Assembly (NCBI RefSeq): GCF_024498075.1
Contig: NZ_JANHOF010000003.1
Coordinates: 310,001-374,000, forward strand
Origin: Paenibacillus mendelii
GTDB taxonomy: Bacteria > Bacillota > Bacilli > Paenibacillales > Paenibacillaceae
DNA length: 64,000 nucleotides
Direction: 5' to 3'
Position 1 is the first letter of the stretch. The number at the start of each line of letters is the position of its first letter. The notes under the pieces were generated by a model. That model searched no databases and had not been told where the DNA came from. It worked only from the letters and a program-made list of their open reading frames with translations. This document shows positions 36,253 through 43,998 of the stretch, one piece after another. The position numbers and the translations under genes were made by a program.

Positions 36253-38019
36253 TTAGTCCTCGATTGCTGCGCGCTTCGTGTTAATCGCGCGGATGATGGC
36301 GGGATCGAACTTCGGCTTGCGGTCGTACGTGTACAGGCCGTTCACTTCCTGCTCGATGTCGTACAGCTGTGTGTAACAGAATCCGAACATCTTCGGATGA
36401 TCGAGCAGCGCTGTCGTCAAACCGTCATAGCGGGCGATGAATTCTTCCTCGCTTGCCGGACGGTTGCCGTAGCCCCACGCTTTGCCGTCGGTCTGTCCCG
36501 GGTTCCACCAGATGCCGCCATATTCGCTGACGAAATAAGGAAGCCCCTCGGTATACTTCTGGCGGTCCGGGAACCAGGCGAATACTTCGCCCTCGCCGGT
36601 AAGGAGTGACTCATACCGCGCTTTGAATGTCTCTGGATTCTGATCATAGTCATGGACGTCGAATATATCCGTAATGACATGGAAGTTGCCGCTTGTATCG
36701 ATGACCGGCCGGGTCGGATCAATGGCCTTGGTCGTTTCGTATACGATGCGCAGCACCTCGTTATCTTGACGGGCACCTGTCCTTCCATCGTCCCACGTTT
36801 CATTGAACGGACACCAGCCGATGAGGCTTGGATGATTGAAATCCCGCTCCACGCCTTCAATCCATTCCGGCAGGAATTGCGCAAGTCCCTTTGCATTCGT
36901 AATGTTGAGGCCCCAGTTGGCATGCTCGCCCCATATGATATACCCCAGCTGATCCGCCCAATAGAGGAAACGCGGCTCGAACATCTTCTCATGCAGACGC
37001 GCGCCGTTGAAGCCGACTTCGAGAGACAGCTCGATATCCCGCTTCAACGCTTCATCGGTAGGCGCCGTGTAGATGCCATCCGGATAAAAGCCTTGATCGA
37101 GCACAAGCCGCTGGAACACAGATTTGCCGTTAATGCGGAAGGCCATACCGTCCAATTGGACGGAACGGAGTCCGAAGTAGGACATCGCGGTATCCACCGC
37201 TGTATCGCCGGCTTCACTGCTAACAAGCTGAAGCTTCAGATCGTACAGCTCCGGGGAGCCGACCTGCCATAGATGAACCTCCGATACGGGGATCGTCACC
37301 TTCGCGGACATCGCACCAAGACGAACGGCGGCACGGCCCACCGGGCGGCCTTTATAGCTGGCTTCGCATACGAGCTGCAGGCCTTTCGTCTGGCCTTTGA
37401 CGACAGCTTCCAGATGAACGCACTCGTTCTCCGGGTCTGGGAAGATCTTGAAGGAGGACAGATAAGATTGCGGAACGCTCTCCAGCCATACCGTCTGCCA
37501 GATGCCGGTCGTACGCGTATAATCGCAGCCGGCGGAATGGTAGGAGCCGGACTGCTTGCCGCGCGGCTGAAGTCCCGATCGGATATCGTCCTCCGCGTAG
37601 ACCGTTACCGTATTGCTTCCAGCTTGAAGTGCAGCTGTAATATCGAAGGAGAAGGAAGAGTAGCCCCCGCGGTGGGTACCGACGAGCTTGCTGTTCACCC
37701 ACACCTCCGCCGTGTAATCGACAGCTCCAAAGTGAAGCAGTACCCGGTCTCCAGCCCAATCGGCAGGAATGTCGAAGGATCTTCTGTACCAGACCGCATT
37801 CATGAAATCGGTGTTCCCGATACCGGATAATGCGCTCTCCGGGCAGAAGGGAACGATGATGGACTGTCCTAAGCTTGCGCCCTCCGTATGAAGACCGCGA
37901 TCCTTGCCGCTTCGTCCGTGATCGATTTCGAACTGCCATGCTCCGTTCAGGTTAAGCCACTTCTCCCGGACGAACTGAGGTCTTGGATATTCAGGACGCG
38001 GGATGGACGTTGTTGTCAT
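36253..38019 (-). CDS. Glycoside hydrolase family 2 (beta-galactosidase/glucuronidase type)
   Basis: A 588-residue retaining beta-glycosidase. A sugar-binding jelly roll (residues ~15-185, WYRRSFDIP) is followed by the Ig-like domain (~186-285) and the TIM barrel. Glu407 in CPFNETWD is the acid/base and Glu499 in FVSEYGG the nucleophile. There is no signal peptide. Specificity cannot be read; the size suggests the glucuronidase-like or short GH2 branch. The promoter (38074-38102) is flanked by two copies of a palindrome also found at the ArsR-like gene at 40 kb. Confidence 0.92.
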   Translation of the reverse strand: MTTTSIPRPEYPRPQFVREKWLNLNGAWQFEIDHGRSGKDRGLHTEGASLGQSIIVPFCPESALSGIGNTDFMNAVWYRRSFDIPADWAGDRVLLHFGAVDYTAEVWVNSKLVGTHRGGYSSFSFDITAALQAGSNTVTVYAEDDIRSGLQPRGKQSGSYHSAGCDYTRTTGIWQTVWLESVPQSYLSSFKIFPDPENECVHLEAVVKGQTKGLQLVCEASYKGRPVGRAAVRLGAMSAKVTIPVSEVHLWQVGSPELYDLKLQLVSSEAGDTAVDTAMSYFGLRSVQLDGMAFRINGKSVFQRLVLDQGFYPDGIYTAPTDEALKRDIELSLEVGFNGARLHEKMFEPRFLYWADQLGYIIWGEHANWGLNITNAKGLAQFLPEWIEGVERDFNHPSLIGWCPFNETWDDGRTGARQDNEVLRIVYETTKAIDPTRPVIDTSGNFHVITDIFDVHDYDQNPETFKARYESLLTGEGEVFAWFPDRQKYTEGLPYFVSEYGGIWWNPGQTDGKAWGYGNRPASEEEFIARYDGLTTALLDHPKMFGFCYTQLYDIEQEVNGLYTYDRKPKFDPAIIRAINTKRAAIED

Positions 38020-38036
38020 CGATAACCCTCCATTTA

Positions 38037-38052
38037 TTAACTTGTAAGTTAA
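38037..38052. promoter_or_regulatory. Operator-like palindrome O1 downstream of the GH2 promoter
   Basis: TTAACTTGTAAGTTAA, perfect 7-bp arms, between the predicted transcription start and the GH2 start codon. Its centre is 80 bp from O2. Confidence 0.6.
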
Positions 38053-38073
38053 TTAATTAATGAATATAACCCC

Positions 38074-38102
38074 ATATTAGACCCGTTCATCCACACTGTC
38101 AA
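38074..38102 (-). promoter_or_regulatory. Sigma-A promoter of the GH2 gene
   Basis: On the minus strand TTGACA (38102-38097), a 17-bp spacer, then TAATAT (38079-38074). It is the best -35/-10 pair seen in the window. Confidence 0.75.
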
Positions 38103-38116
38103 TACAGATTGATCAA

Positions 38117-38132
38117 TTAACTTCAGAGTTAA
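38117..38132. promoter_or_regulatory. Operator-like palindrome O2 upstream of the GH2 promoter
   Basis: TTAACTTCAGAGTTAA, 6-bp arms, overlapping the end of the AraC gene. It is the same pattern as O1 and as the site at 40062-40077. Confidence 0.55.
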
Positions 38133-39013
38133 ATAAACTTTGTCCCATTAACTGCATTCGCCCGGAACCGGGCAGGCGTCTCGTTCATGAGCGCATGGAA
38201 GGTTCGCGAGAAATAATGGACGGACCCGAAGCCCGTTTGCTCGGCAATCGCCGCAATCGGCAGGTCGGTATGCATGAGCAGATCGGCCGCCTGCTGCACG
38301 CGTATACGCCGCATATAGTCGGTGAATGACTCATGAATGCCGGAGGAGAACATTCGCGACAGGTGGCGTTCCGACATATTCAAATAGGCAGCGACCTTGC
38401 CCAGCGACAGATCGTTGTCGGATAAATTGTCGGCGATGTACAGCTTGGCCTGTTTGAGCATATGCGCTGAATTTGGACGGGGCGCCGGCTGCAGACGCTC
38501 GGAGGCTTCACCGAAGAGCTCGGGAAATGAGAGTAATAGCGCTGCGCTTGCGGCAGGCAGTGCCGCTGCCGGTACAGCACCTTGATAATCGGCGAGCAGG
38601 AAGAGTGATTTCCACAGCAGTGCAGCGGGCAAAAGATCGCCGTCATAGACGCAAACCTTGTCCGTCTTCATGAGATTAAGAAAGGACTTCCGGTGATTGT
38701 CGGAGCTGGCATGCTCATCAAGCTCGAATCCGACGAAGACGAGCTCCATGCCGGATTCGGATTCAATTTGATGAGGGATCCCCGGTCTGGAACAGAACAG
38801 GGTGCCGCGATGCAGCGGATATGACGTTCCATCGTCCACGTAAGTGCCCTCCCCATCCAGCACATAGCAAATTTCAAAGAAGGAATGCTTGTGAGGCGCA
38901 TTGGAGAGATGGGATTGATGCATTCCCCAGCCATGTACGGTGAATACGGCATCGGCCGCCGCTGGGCGGAATGCGTGACGATTGAGTCTTGCTGCGCTTT
39001 CCTGCCAGTTCAT
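38129..39013 (-). CDS. AraC-family regulator with cupin sensor
   Basis: A 294-residue protein. The cupin region has PHKHSFFEICYVLDGEG and RGTLFCSRPGIPHQIE. The C-terminal helix-turn-helices are LSLGKVAAYLNMSERHLSRMF and IAAIAEQTGFGSVHYFSRTF. It is upstream of GH2 on the same strand and divergent from PhyH copy 4 (150-bp gap). The gap contains AAGACA(N6)TGTCTT at 39055-39072 and a TTTGAATAAT resembling the 29.86-kb inverted repeat. It may regulate the PhyH gene, the GH2 gene, or both. Confidence 0.9.
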   Translation of the reverse strand: MNWQESAARLNRHAFRPAAADAVFTVHGWGMHQSHLSNAPHKHSFFEICYVLDGEGTYVDDGTSYPLHRGTLFCSRPGIPHQIESESGMELVFVGFELDEHASSDNHRKSFLNLMKTDKVCVYDGDLLPAALLWKSLFLLADYQGAVPAAALPAASAALLLSFPELFGEASERLQPAPRPNSAHMLKQAKLYIADNLSDNDLSLGKVAAYLNMSERHLSRMFSSGIHESFTDYMRRIRVQQAADLLMHTDLPIAAIAEQTGFGSVHYFSRTFHALMNETPARFRANAVNGTKFI

Positions 39014-39163
39014 TCAAGAAGACCCCCCAACCTATATTTGAATAATGGCGTCAAAAGACAAAAAGCTGTCTTGATCGGCTAAAGACGAATAATGCCTCGA
39101 AACGCTAGAATTATAAGCAGATTAAAGCAATTCATAGTATCTACTTCCCAAGGAGGAATTAAC

Positions 39164-39943
39164 ATGATTAAAGCACAGGATGTTGATTTTTACAATGAGA
39201 ATGGCTACCTGCTCGTTAAAGGGGTGTTCAACAAAGAAGAAGTTGAAGTGATGCGCGCGGCAATCGACGCGATTATCGATCGTGCGGCGCAAGCGAAGAT
39301 GGACTCGAACGCTCAATGGCAGGGGGACTTTCTCCCGCCGGAGCAGTTGAGAAAGCTGATCCTCAAAGGCTTCCACGACGTTCAATACCATGATGCTTCC
39401 TTTACGCGAGCCGCGATTCATCCGAATATGGCCGCTGTATTGTCGCAGCTGATCGGACCGAACGTTCAGCTCCATCATTCCAAGATGCTCGTGAAGCCGC
39501 CGGAGAACGGCGCCGCCTTCCCGATGCATCAGGATCAGCCTTACTTCCCTCACGAGAAGCACACGATGCTGGCTGCCAGCATGCATCTCGACGATGCGAA
39601 TGTGGAGAACGGCTGTCTGCATGTCGTTCCAGGCTCGCATAAGGAAGGACCGATGTCGCATGTAGGACGCCATTATCTGGATGCCAAGGAGCATCCGCTG
39701 TCCAGCGGGATTGCCTGCCCGGCAGAAGCGGGAGACGTTCTGTTCTTCAACTACTTGACGATTCACGGCTCGCCGGCGAACAAGAGCCAGCGTACCCGGC
39801 GGAATGTGCTGTTCCAATACCGCAATGCATCGGACTTCCCAACGCAGAATACGCACATTAATTGGGGCCAGGGGCTGATGGTTTGCGGCGAGAATCCGCA
39901 TTTCGAACGCGCGAATCCAAGCTTTACGGTCAACAGTATATAG
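39164..39943 (+). CDS. Phytanoyl-CoA dioxygenase (PhyH) family protein, copy 4
   Basis: A 259-residue Fe(II)/2-oxoglutarate oxygenase with His122-x-Asp124 (FPMHQDQPYF) and His201 (LTIHGSPANKSQRTRR) as iron ligands. ATG 39164 is chosen with AGGAGG 7 nt upstream; an earlier in-frame ATG at 39092 has no SD and encodes non-family sequence. It is divergent from an AraC gene, as in the pairs at 9-10 and 29-30 kb. A strong terminator follows. Confidence 0.91.
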   Translation: MIKAQDVDFYNENGYLLVKGVFNKEEVEVMRAAIDAIIDRAAQAKMDSNAQWQGDFLPPEQLRKLILKGFHDVQYHDASFTRAAIHPNMAAVLSQLIGPNVQLHHSKMLVKPPENGAAFPMHQDQPYFPHEKHTMLAASMHLDDANVENGCLHVVPGSHKEGPMSHVGRHYLDAKEHPLSSGIACPAEAGDVLFFNYLTIHGSPANKSQRTRRNVLFQYRNASDFPTQNTHINWGQGLMVCGENPHFERANPSFTVNSI

Positions 39944-39984
39944 TTGTTGATTCAACCGATACATTAATCGTCAGGTTATCGATT

Positions 39985-40022
39985 AGCCGCCGCTTGTTTA
40001 GACAAGCAGCGGCTTTTCTTTG
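39985..40022 (+). terminator. Intrinsic terminator after PhyH copy 4
   Basis: AGCCGCCGCTTGT pairs with ACAAGCAGCGGCT (one bulge/mismatch), followed by TTTTCTTTGT. Confidence 0.85.
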
Positions 40023-40053
40023 TCATTTTTCGGCTTTCCTCCCGTCAGGATCA

Positions 40054-40082
40054 TTGATTATTTAACCTTAGGGTTATATAAT
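40054..40082 (+). promoter_or_regulatory. Promoter of the ArsR-like gene with operator in its spacer
   Basis: TTGATT (40054-40059), 17-bp spacer, TATAAT (40077-40082). The spacer is filled by TTAACCTTAGGGTTAT (40062-40077), the same class of palindrome as at the GH2 promoter. A protein bound here would block RNA polymerase. The -10 covers ATG 40081, so translation must start further on. Confidence 0.65.
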
Positions 40083-40113
40083 GAACGAATTACACAAGAG
40101 ACGAGGCGTATGT

Positions 40114-41016
40114 ATGGCGTCCATAGAAGTGAATAGCGATAACCTGATTTTTCTGGAATGCTTATCTTCCTCCACCCGAATCAAGATCATCGAGCTGTTG
40201 AATATCAAACCGATGAATATAGGTGAGCTTGCCGAGCGGCTTGGCGTTTCGTCAGCCATCGTAACCAAGCATATTCAGAAGATGGAGCTTGCAGGAATCG
40301 TAGCAACGGAGAGCGCGACCGGTAAGCGGGGGATGCAGAAGGTATGCTCCCTGCAGCTGGAATCCGTTCTGCTGCAATTCAAGACGAATAAGCCGCTGCC
40401 GCAGAAGAGCTATACGGCATCCATCCCAATCGGCCAATTCAACGCCTGTGACATCAAGCCGACATGCGGTATGGTTTCGGAGAGCCGAATGCTCGGGATG
40501 ATTGATGACCCGCGGTACTTTGCCGATCCGGAGCATGTGAAGGCCAAGCATCTATGGTTCGGAAGCGGTTGGATCGAATACCGCATCCCGAACTTTCTGC
40601 TGAGCAATCAGCAGCTGAAGCGGCTGGAAATCTCGCTGGAAATCGGCTCCGAGGCGCCCGGCTACAATGAGCAATGGCCATCGGACATTACGTTCGTCGT
40701 AAACGGGAGGGAGATTGGAGCATGGACCTGCCCTGGCGATTTCGGGAGCAAACCCGGCATTTTCACCCCGCAAAGCTTTAATCTCGGCTCGCAGCACGGC
40801 CTGCTCAAGACGCTGTCGGTAACCGATGAGGGTACGTTCATGGACGGGGTGCGAATATCGAACGTGACCGTCGATACGATCGGCATTACCTTCGGTAAAG
40901 ATGTGACGCTGCGGATCGTATCGCCCGAATCTGCGGAGAATTGCGGCGGTGTTACGTTGTACGGGCGCGGCTTCGGCAATTACGATCAAGATATCGAGGT
41001 TCATATGTATTATTGA
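40114..41016 (+). CDS. ArsR-like winged-helix regulator with beta-rich C-terminal domain
   Basis: A 300-residue regulator. Residues 10-80 are an ArsR-type winged helix (LSSSTRIKIIELLNIKPMNIGELAERLGVSSAIVTKHIQKME, shown in part as RIKIIELL and IGELAERLGVS). The remaining ~200 residues form a beta-rich domain (WIEYRIPNFLL, GSEAPGYNEQWPSDITFVVNGREIGAWTCPGDFG in part: NGREIGAWTCPGDFG) like those found after ArsR heads in Bacilli, with unknown ligand. ATG 40114 is used because the first in-frame ATG (40081) lies in the -10. It probably autoregulates and also binds at GH2. Confidence 0.82.
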   Translation: MASIEVNSDNLIFLECLSSSTRIKIIELLNIKPMNIGELAERLGVSSAIVTKHIQKMELAGIVATESATGKRGMQKVCSLQLESVLLQFKTNKPLPQKSYTASIPIGQFNACDIKPTCGMVSESRMLGMIDDPRYFADPEHVKAKHLWFGSGWIEYRIPNFLLSNQQLKRLEISLEIGSEAPGYNEQWPSDITFVVNGREIGAWTCPGDFGSKPGIFTPQSFNLGSQHGLLKTLSVTDEGTFMDGVRISNVTVDTIGITFGKDVTLRIVSPESAENCGGVTLYGRGFGNYDQDIEVHMYY

Positions 41017-41036
41017 ATCACCGCACGGATTCGCTC

Positions 41037-41069
41037 GTTCATCTTCTATTCATCTTCGTGTGGTAAGCT
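41037..41069 (+). promoter_or_regulatory. Direct-repeat control site and promoter of the two-component operon
   Basis: GTTCATCTTC at 41037 and ATTCATCTTC at 41048, 11 bp apart, then a -10-like TAAGCT at 41064-41069. The identical geometry (27 nt from the first repeat to the -10) is seen at 43928-43960. OmpR/PhoB regulators typically bind such direct repeats. Confidence 0.55.
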
Positions 41070-41105
41070 GGCGGAAACAAGTGATGCAAAAGGGCTGAAC
41101 GGGCG

Positions 41106-41795
41106 ATGAAACCGATAAAACTGCTGACCATTGATGATGATGCACATGTATGTGAGCTCATACGATTATATGCGGAGCGGGAAGGCTTCGAGGTGAGTGA
41201 AGCGAATGATGGATTAGAAGGACTGGAGATGGTGTACGACGCTTCGCCGGATATGATCATACTGGACATCATGCTGCCCGAGATGGACGGATGGGCGCTG
41301 TGTGAGCGGATCCGGAAGGATTTCTCAACGCCGATCATTATGTTGTCGGGCAAAGGCGAGAGCTACGATAAGCTGAAGGGCTTCGAGCTGGGGGTGGACG
41401 ATTATGTTGTGAAGCCCTTCGATTCGAAGGAGCTCATGGCCCGGGTTCGGGCTGTGCTGCGCAGGACGAATCCGTCGCTGTATCATGAGGAGGTCGTCCT
41501 GCTGGACGAGCTCTTGTTCGACATGCGCCATCTTCAGGTGAAGGTACAGGGAGAGAATGCCGGCTTCGCGCCGAAGGAAATCGAGCTGCTCTATTTTATG
41601 GCAACCAACCGGAACCGGGTTTTCACCCGCCAGCAGCTGCTGGACCAGGTCTGGGGCTTCGATTACGACCGCGACCCGCGGACGGTGGACGTACATATTA
41701 AGCGGATTCGCGAGAAGCTGAGGTTCTACGAGGTGCAGAGCTCGATCGAAACCATCCGGGGCATCGGCTATAAGTTCGGAGAAGCGGAGCTATGA
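41106..41795 (+). CDS. OmpR/PhoB-type response regulator
   Basis: A 229-residue regulator. The receiver domain covers residues 1-120 with acidic pocket D10-D12, phosphoacceptor Asp54 (IILDIMLPEMDG) and Lys in VVKPFDSKEL. The winged helix at 130-229 has FTRQQLLDQVWGFDYDRDPRTVDVHIKRIREKL in two parts around DYDRD. It overlaps the kinase gene by 4 nt. It probably controls its own promoter, the M15 peptidase and the efflux operon at 44-48 kb, judged by shared repeats. Confidence 0.95.
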   Translation: MKPIKLLTIDDDAHVCELIRLYAEREGFEVSEANDGLEGLEMVYDASPDMIILDIMLPEMDGWALCERIRKDFSTPIIMLSGKGESYDKLKGFELGVDDYVVKPFDSKELMARVRAVLRRTNPSLYHEEVVLLDELLFDMRHLQVKVQGENAGFAPKEIELLYFMATNRNRVFTRQQLLDQVWGFDYDRDPRTVDVHIKRIREKLRFYEVQSSIETIRGIGYKFGEAEL

Positions 41796-43174
41796 GAACC
41801 AACACCATATTCGGCAAGCTGTTTCTTAGCTTCCTGCTCATTACGTTCTTATCGTTCGGCCTGTCGATCATGCTGTCCTCGACCTTCTTCAAGAGCAATC
41901 TGCGCTCCTTTATTCGCAACGGCTCGGAGACGATGCAGGACCGGGTTGTCGACCATATTAAATTTGGCTACAGCAAGGGCTGGAGCCGGGAAACGGTCAT
42001 CGATTCCTTGCAATGGGGAGTCGGCGGGCCGGAACGCGCCTATCAGTTCTATGATGGCAGGGGGCAGCTGCTCTATACGGTAGGCAATCGCGGCCGAATG
42101 ATCCCGGTGGCCGAGAAGTTTGTTCAGGATGCGCTCGCGGGGCATCGCGTGCGGGAGGAAATCGAGGTCAACAACCGACAGACGCTATTTACGGCGCGGG
42201 AGATCCAAGATGCATCCGGCTTGGAGGAAAAAGTGATTATCAGCTTCTCCTTCGAATTCGATCGCGATGTGAACCGTTTCTTTCAGCCCTTCATGCTTAG
42301 CGTGCTCCTTACGATTCCGATTGCCATCGCCATTTATTTCGTGCTTGGCCGGCGGCTGTCCCGGCCGCTTAAGGAAATGAGCCGTTCAGCGTTGATGTAT
42401 GCCAAGGGCGATTTCTCCCGCAAGGTTGAGGTCCGCACAAGGGATGAAATCGGGCAGCTTGGCGAAACGCTCAATTATATGGCGGCTGAGCTTGCGTCGC
42501 TCGAGAATGCCCGACGCGAATTTTTGGCCAATGTCTCGCATGATTTGCGGGCACCGCTCACGTCTATCAACGGTTTTCTGACGGCCATGATGGATGGTGC
42601 GATACCGCCCGAGCGTGAGAAGCATTACATGGAGATGATGAAGGAATCCTCGGACCGCATGATGAAGCTGGTCGGTGACCTGCTCGACATGGCCCGGATC
42701 GAAGCGGGGCAGTTCCGTCTGGAGAAGGTGAGGTTCAATATCACCGAGCAAATACGTAAGACCATCGCCAGGATGGAGCCGCAGTTTGTGCAGCATCAGA
42801 TCGCGGTCGATCTAGACAGTCCGGAGGAGGATCTGTATACGGTGGCCGACCCGGATCGTATCGATCAGGTGCTTGCGAATTTACTGCAGAATGCAGTGTT
42901 CTACTCTCCCGCCGGCAGCGGGGTGCGGGTGTCCATCAAGGAGCATAACGGCAGCACCGTCATTGCTGTAAGCGATCAAGGCATCGGGATGACGCAAGAG
43001 GAGCTCGAACGTATTTGGGACCGCTTCTATAAAGGCGACAAGGCTCGAAGCCGGAAGCTGGGAACCGGGATTGGCCTCTCGATCGTCAAGCATATTCTTG
43101 ACCGGCATGATGCCGCGATCCGGATCGAGAGCGAGGTCGGCAGGGGAACGGTATTTACCATCACCCTTCCGTAA
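41792..43174 (+). CDS. Membrane sensor histidine kinase
   Basis: A 460-residue kinase. TM1 at about 10-32, an extracytoplasmic sensor of ~130 residues, TM2 near 168-188, HAMP to ~240. HisKA has the phosphorylated His near 248 in ANVSHDLRAPLTS. HATPase boxes are N (QVLANLLQNAVFYSP), G1 (VSDQGIGM), F (WDRFYKGDKARS) and G2 (GTGIGLSIVKHIL). It is the cognate partner of the overlapping regulator. The signal is unknown; a link to cell-wall or membrane-active agents is suggested by the regulated-looking neighbours. Confidence 0.95.
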   Translation: MRTNTIFGKLFLSFLLITFLSFGLSIMLSSTFFKSNLRSFIRNGSETMQDRVVDHIKFGYSKGWSRETVIDSLQWGVGGPERAYQFYDGRGQLLYTVGNRGRMIPVAEKFVQDALAGHRVREEIEVNNRQTLFTAREIQDASGLEEKVIISFSFEFDRDVNRFFQPFMLSVLLTIPIAIAIYFVLGRRLSRPLKEMSRSALMYAKGDFSRKVEVRTRDEIGQLGETLNYMAAELASLENARREFLANVSHDLRAPLTSINGFLTAMMDGAIPPEREKHYMEMMKESSDRMMKLVGDLLDMARIEAGQFRLEKVRFNITEQIRKTIARMEPQFVQHQIAVDLDSPEEDLYTVADPDRIDQVLANLLQNAVFYSPAGSGVRVSIKEHNGSTVIAVSDQGIGMTQEELERIWDRFYKGDKARSRKLGTGIGLSIVKHILDRHDAAIRIESEVGRGTVFTITLP

Positions 43175-43207
43175 CCATTTCTTAATAATATCGTTAACCA
43201 TTCTTAA
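43172..43207 (+). promoter_or_regulatory. Direct repeats upstream of the M15 peptidase
   Basis: TAACCATTTCTTAA (43172-43185) and TAACCATTCTTAA (43195-43207), 23 bp apart or about two helical turns, on one face of the DNA. They suit a PhoB/OmpR-type regulator but differ from the GTTCA repeats. Confidence 0.45.
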
Positions 43208-43262
43208 ACCCGAAAGGGTAAGATAGAGAGAACAACTTATCCCCTAAGGAGCACTATGACAC

Positions 43263-43811
43263 ATGGTTAAACGCAGACATTTCATTCTACTGACGGGTAT
43301 CGTCATCCTTCTTATATATTTCATACAAGAGCTGCCGGACAGGCTCAAGCACGATCGGGTAAAGTACGCGAATGAGGTGAAGGAGCTGCATCCGATCCTC
43401 GCTCAGAAGAAGGAAGAGCTTAAGATGAAGGTCAAGAAGAAAGGGATTGCCATCTTGATAACAGATGATTACCGGAGCGCTGCGCATCAAGACAAGCTGT
43501 ACAACCAGGGCCGGACGAGCGAAGGCAGGGTCGTAACGAATGCCAGAGGCGGGGAATCGTATCACAATTATGGTCTTGCGATCGATTTTGCGCTGCGGAC
43601 GAAGGGCGGAGATGTCGTCTGGGACATGGAATACGATGGCAACAAGAACGGGCGGGCCGACTGGATGGAGGTCGTTGATGCCGCCAAGGAGCTCGGATTC
43701 GAGTGGGGCGGCGATTGGCCGGACTTCCCGGATTATCCGCATTTGCAGATGAACTTTGGCCTGACCATTAACGATTTGCAAAAAGGGGAGAAGCCTCCAG
43801 GCCAGGGATGA
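43263..43811 (+). CDS. Membrane-anchored M15 peptidase (L,D- or D,D-endopeptidase, CwlK/VanY-like)
   Basis: A 182-residue cell-wall peptidase. Residues 8-24 form a single N-terminal membrane helix and the catalytic domain faces the wall. The Zn site is seen as His and Asp in SYHNYGLAIDFAL and the late His in YPHLQMNFG, with Glu/Asp in GFEWGGDW; DDYRSAAHQDKLYNQGRT is the family start. AAGGAG is upstream of ATG 43263. It lies directly behind the histidine kinase, separated by direct repeats, so it is a likely target of that system. Confidence 0.9.
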   Translation: MVKRRHFILLTGIVILLIYFIQELPDRLKHDRVKYANEVKELHPILAQKKEELKMKVKKKGIAILITDDYRSAAHQDKLYNQGRTSEGRVVTNARGGESYHNYGLAIDFALRTKGGDVVWDMEYDGNKNGRADWMEVVDAAKELGFEWGGDWPDFPDYPHLQMNFGLTINDLQKGEKPPGQG

Positions 43812-43863
43812 ATGGAATTGAACAAATCGGTTACATATTCATATCGTGTAAAAGGTCATTCGT

Positions 43864-43890
43864 AAGCCCACCGGTTGGTGGGCTTTTTCT
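43864..43890 (+). terminator. Intrinsic terminator after the M15 peptidase
   Basis: AAGCCCACC / GGTGGGCTT with GGTT loop, followed by TTTCTT. Confidence 0.88.
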
Positions 43891-43927
43891 TATGCTCTGC
43901 CACAGGCGCTTCATCATAGCTGGAGAC

Positions 43928-43960
43928 GTTCACTGATCGTTCATATTGGCCTGCTATGCT
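43928..43960 (+). promoter_or_regulatory. Direct-repeat control site and promoter of the efflux operon
   Basis: GTTCACTGATC at 43928 and GTTCATATTGG at 43939, 11 bp apart, with a -10-like TATGCT at 43955-43960, 27 nt from the first repeat. It matches the site at 41037-41069 in layout and in most conserved positions. Confidence 0.55.
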
Positions 43961-43998
43961 TATAACCTGATAACCGTATGGAGAGGTGGACCACGAAC

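Noticed and set aside
40081..40113. First ATG of the ArsR-like frame as start codon
   Set aside because: It lies in the predicted -10 hexamer (TATAAT 40077-40082); ATG 40114 has an SD and the family-like N-terminus.
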